From an uncultured SAR86 cluster bacterium (lineage in GTDB: Bacteria > Pseudomonadota > Gammaproteobacteria > Magnimaribacterales > D2472): 64,000 nt of DNA. How positions within the stretch are numbered: the first letter of the stretch is position 1; each line of letters starts with the position of its first letter. This document shows, piece after piece, positions 60,587 to 64,000 of the stretch. The notes beneath the pieces were generated by a model. That model made no database searches and was not told the origin of the DNA. It saw nothing but the letters and a program-made list of their open reading frames with translations. Position numbers and translations under genes: made by a program. Location: the NCBI GenBank assembly GCA_902631785.1, contig CACOZT010000002.1, forward strand, positions 82,996 to 146,995. Direction: 5' to 3'.

Positions 60587-61318
60587 ATGAAGATTATTAA
60601 AGCTGACAATTATCAAACTTGGTATTTGGAACATAATAATAATGCTATTTTAATTGATCCATGGTTAACAAATACCCTTCAACCAGAAGGGAGTTTCTTT
60701 ATTCAAAGAAAAAAAAATAATTCATCATGTTTATCCAAAGTTGAAATTGGTAAGGTAAATGGGATTATCATTACTGCTCCATTTGAAGATCATTTACACT
60801 TGGAATCAATTAATATGTTAGCGGACATACCTATATACACTTCAAATATAGTTAAAAAGCAATTAATTAAAAACAACATACAAAATAAGATATATATTCT
60901 TTCTGAGCAAACCACCAAAGTGAATGATTTAAATATTAAAGCTCTTCCCACAAGCTATCCATACTATAGAACTACATTTTCTTTGCTTATAGAAGACAAC
61001 AAGGGAAATAGTGTTTTCCATGAAGGTCATAGAGTAAATTTTAAATACTTAAATGAAAATAATATAAAAGCAGAAATTGCTATCTTGACCGCAGAAGAAA
61101 CTAAATTATTTGGATTTATACAACTAGGAATGAATTACAGAAATACATTAAAAGCTGCAAACATGCTAGGATCAAGCCAACTATTTATTACAGGAAATAA
61201 TCCGGAACAAACGCAGGGTTTTATAAAGAATTTTTTGAAAACAAAATCTTTTAATATTGATGATTTATCAAAAGAAATTAATGTTTATAAAAATGAAGGT
61301 GATTTTTATGAATTTTAA
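60587..61318 (+). CDS. MBL-fold (UlaG-like) protein with degenerate metal-binding motif
   Basis: AILIDPWLTNTLQPEG, GIIITAPFEDHLHLESI in the position of the HxHxDH loop, SVFHEGHRV. Confidence 0.7.
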   Translation: MKIIKADNYQTWYLEHNNNAILIDPWLTNTLQPEGSFFIQRKKNNSSCLSKVEIGKVNGIIITAPFEDHLHLESINMLADIPIYTSNIVKKQLIKNNIQNKIYILSEQTTKVNDLNIKALPTSYPYYRTTFSLLIEDNKGNSVFHEGHRVNFKYLNENNIKAEIAILTAEETKLFGFIQLGMNYRNTLKAANMLGSSQLFITGNNPEQTQGFIKNFLKTKSFNIDDLSKEINVYKNEGDFYEF

Positions 61319-62430
61319 ATTACTTCTGCAAGAGAATTTAAACAATATTCGATATTCTTTTTATTAGAAGACTGTCCCATAAGTCCAATTCGCCATACTT
61401 TACCTGCAAGAACTCCAAGACCAGCTCCAATTTCGAGATTAAATTCGTTTAAAAGTTTTTGTCTTGATTCTAGATCATTAACACCGTCAGGAATGTAAAT
61501 GGCATTTAATTGAGGTAATCTGTCCTCTTCTTTTACTAAAAATTCTATGTTCAATTTTTCTAGGCCTTCTCTGAGTTGAAGATGATTTTCTTTATGTCTT
61601 TTCCATGAATTTTCAAGACCTTCTTCACTTAGCATTACCAAAGCTTCATGCAATCCATATAACGCGTTTATTGGAGCAGTATGATGATAGGATCTCCCCC
61701 CTTCTCCTTCCCAATATGACATGATTAAATTTAAATCAAGGAACCAACTCTTTACTTTTGATTTTCTGTTTTTAATCTTTTCCTTTGCAGCATTACTAAA
61801 ACTAATTGGGGACAAGCCAGGAGAAGCAGACAAACACTTTTGTGTTCCTGAATAAATTGCATCTATGCCCCACTCGTCAACTTTTAAAGGAACTCCAACC
61901 AAACCGGTAACAGTGTCTACAATTGATAAACATCCATGATCATGAGCTAATTTGGTTATTGATTCTGGATCTGTAAGAGCCCCAGTTGATGTTTCAGCAT
62001 GAACTGAAGCAACAATCTTTGTATCTTTATGTTCATTTAATGCGGATTCAATCTTATTTAAATCAACTTTTGTTCCCCATTCGTCATCGATTACAATTGG
62101 TACGCCTCCAAATCTCTCGACATTTTCTTTCATTCTTTCACCAAAAAACCCGTTTTTAGCAATAATGACTTTATCTCCAGGCTCGACAAGATTTGCAAAG
62201 CAACATTCCATTCCCGCCATACCAGGTGCTGAAACAGCAAAAGTTAATTCATTTTGCGTTTGAAATGCGTATTGAAGCAACTGTTTTGTTTCATCCATCA
62301 TTTTTATAAATATTGGATCGAGATGACCAATAGTTGGTCTAGCCATCGCCTCTAAAACTCTTTCACAGACATCAGATGGGCCAGGACCCATTAAAATTCT
62401 GTTAGGTGGTATAAATGAATTTGCTTCCAT
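61315..62430 (-). CDS. Class V aminotransferase (alanine/serine-glyoxylate aminotransferase-like)
   Basis: RILMGPGPSDVCERVLEAMARPTIGHLDP, ASVHAETSTGALTDP, AIYSGTQKCLSASPGLSP. Confidence 0.93.
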   Translation of the reverse strand: MEANSFIPPNRILMGPGPSDVCERVLEAMARPTIGHLDPIFIKMMDETKQLLQYAFQTQNELTFAVSAPGMAGMECCFANLVEPGDKVIIAKNGFFGERMKENVERFGGVPIVIDDEWGTKVDLNKIESALNEHKDTKIVASVHAETSTGALTDPESITKLAHDHGCLSIVDTVTGLVGVPLKVDEWGIDAIYSGTQKCLSASPGLSPISFSNAAKEKIKNRKSKVKSWFLDLNLIMSYWEGEGGRSYHHTAPINALYGLHEALVMLSEEGLENSWKRHKENHLQLREGLEKLNIEFLVKEEDRLPQLNAIYIPDGVNDLESRQKLLNEFNLEIGAGLGVLAGKVWRIGLMGQSSNKKNIEYCLNSLAEVI

Positions 62431-62461
62431 GACGATATGATACTAGATAAATCTTTAATAA

Positions 62462-64000
62462 TTAATACCCTGATGCATGTCCATCTTTTCTGCTCTCTGA
62501 CGCTCCATACAATACACCATTCTTTTTCATTATTGCTTGATATCCACCAAAAGCTCCTTTCATATAATTTTCTTCATTTTCATTCACAACCTTATGTCCA
62601 ATTTCTTTAATTTTGGTAATTTCATTTATATCAAAACCGCTTTCAAATATTATGTAACCTCCATCTGTCATTTGCTCACCAGTGGGCTGAGATGATCCCA
62701 CATGCCTAAATCTTGGTGCGTCACCTGCCTCTTGAAGATTCATATCAAAATCAATTAAGTTTATTACTATTTGTGCATGACCAAGAGGTTGCATAGCTCC
62801 TCCCATAACACCAAAACTTACAAATGGTTCGCCATTTTTTGTAATAAAAGCTGGAATAATTGTATGGAAAGGCCTTTTTCCTCCAACTAAAGAGTTTCTA
62901 TGGGTTGGATCAAGATTGAACATCTCACCTCTATCTTGAAGCATAAAACCAGAGTTATTAGGGATGACTCCTGAGCCCATACCTCTGTAGTTACTTTGAA
63001 TGAGTGACACCATATTCCCAAACTTATCAGCTACTGTTAAGTAAATAGTGTCTCCATCTTCAAGGTTGCTTGAATCAATAGATTTTAATACCTTATCAGA
63101 ACTAATAAGATTATTTCTGCTATTTGCATATTCCTTTGATATTAAATAACTTACTGGCACTTTAGCAAAACTCATATCTGCATAATATTTAGCTCTATCT
63201 TCAAAGGCTAATTTTTTAGCTTCAGTAAAAAGATGAATATATTCTGCGCTATTAAAACCTAGCTTTTTAATATCATAATTTTCTAATATATTTAATATTT
63301 GTAACGCTGCAATACCTTGCCCATTTGGGGGAAGTTCCCAAACATCATATCCTCTATAATTTGAAGAAACAGGATCTATCCATTCTGGTTCAAATTCAGA
63401 TAGGTCTCTCAAAGTGAAGTAGCCACCTTGTTGATTTACAGTTTCAACAATATTTTTTGCAATCTTACCTTTATAAAAGTCTTTTCCATAAGTTTTTGCT
63501 ATTAGCCTATAGTCATTAGCTAATAATTGATTTTTAAAAATCTCACCTTTATTTGGTGTTTTACCATTTGGCATCCAGATAGTCTTAAAATTTGGATAAT
63601 CTTTAAATAACTCTGATGATCTATTTAAGTAATATGCTATTAATTCAGAAACTGGAAATCCATTTTCAGCATAATTGATTGCGTCATCGAATAATAATTT
63701 AAAATCTAAAATTCCAAACTTTGAATGAAGAGCATTCCATCCTGCAACAGCACCTGGAACAGTAATAGGTAAAGCTCCATAGGGAGGTATCTTATTCATA
63801 CCTTTATCTTTTATTTTATCAATAGATATATTTTTTGGAGCAGGTCCTGAAGAATTTAAACCATAAAGTTTTTTATCATCTGCACTCCAAACTATTGCAA
63901 ATAAATCTCCTCCAATGCCACAACCAGTTGGCTCTACAAGCCCTAAAACAGCATTTGCTGCAATCGCAGCATCAATTGCATTGCCTCCAGCTTTGAGAAT
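62462..64000 (-). CDS. ggt: Gamma-glutamyltransferase, 5' end beyond window
   Basis: Frame continues upstream of 63799 to the window edge: ILKAGGNAIDAAIAANAVLGLVEPTGCGIGGDLFAIVW; YELPPNGQGIAALQILNIL-like, DTIYLTVADKFGNMVSLIQSN, GKRPFHTIIPA. Confidence 0.93.
   Translation of the reverse strand: MLKAGGNAIDAAIAANAVLGLVEPTGCGIGGDLFAIVWSADDKKLYGLNSSGPAPKNISIDKIKDKGMNKIPPYGALPITVPGAVAGWNALHSKFGILDFKLLFDDAINYAENGFPVSELIAYYLNRSSELFKDYPNFKTIWMPNGKTPNKGEIFKNQLLANDYRLIAKTYGKDFYKGKIAKNIVETVNQQGGYFTLRDLSEFEPEWIDPVSSNYRGYDVWELPPNGQGIAALQILNILENYDIKKLGFNSAEYIHLFTEAKKLAFEDRAKYYADMSFAKVPVSYLISKEYANSRNNLISSDKVLKSIDSSNLEDGDTIYLTVADKFGNMVSLIQSNYRGMGSGVIPNNSGFMLQDRGEMFNLDPTHRNSLVGGKRPFHTIIPAFITKNGEPFVSFGVMGGAMQPLGHAQIVINLIDFDMNLQEAGDAPRFRHVGSSQPTGEQMTDGGYIIFESGFDINEITKIKEIGHKVVNENEENYMKGAFGGYQAIMKKNGVLYGASESRKDGHASGY

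Noticed and set aside
1-64000. CRISPR arrays, prophage, transposons or anti-phage defence systems
   Set aside because: No regular direct repeats, transposase, integrase, phage structural or recognizable defence genes were seen in the translations.

Overview
This AT-rich window looks like ordinary chromosome from a streamlined, probably marine gammaproteobacterium. The lineage is inferred from gene content and order only. I saw no phage, transposase, integrase, CRISPR array or rRNA. From left to right it contains: the 3' end of a Na+-NQR operon (nqrD-E-F, apbE, nqrM); aceA, purB, mnmA, icd, clpS, clpA and infA; an M14 peptidase and a TolB-like/TPR protein; cysK and cysE; and a carboxyltransferase similar to oadA. 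An accessory block at about 24-34 kb holds two DhlA-type haloalkane dehalogenase-like proteins, three tandem GST-family proteins, a kappa-GST/HCCA-isomerase-like protein, an MBL hydrolase and a ceramidase-like membrane protein. After that come etfBA and ETF-QO, a dense envelope operon (lolC/E-lolD-exbB-exbD-[msbA-lpxK]-kdsB-murB), ALDH/SDR/hemH/MFS/trpS, several hydrolases, a tRNA-Ser(UGA), and a partial gamma-glutamyltransferase. The most unusual observation is a single uninterrupted 919-aa ORF joining a full-length MsbA to a full-length LpxK. Next in interest are the dehalogenase/GST block, a ceramidase-like protein with conserved catalytic spacing, an HD protein resembling PhnZ-type diiron oxygenases, an MBL-fold protein with a degenerate metal motif, and a 27-aa predicted membrane microprotein. 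I found no clear, wholly undescribed multi-gene system. Family calls come from reading the translations; no database search was run.
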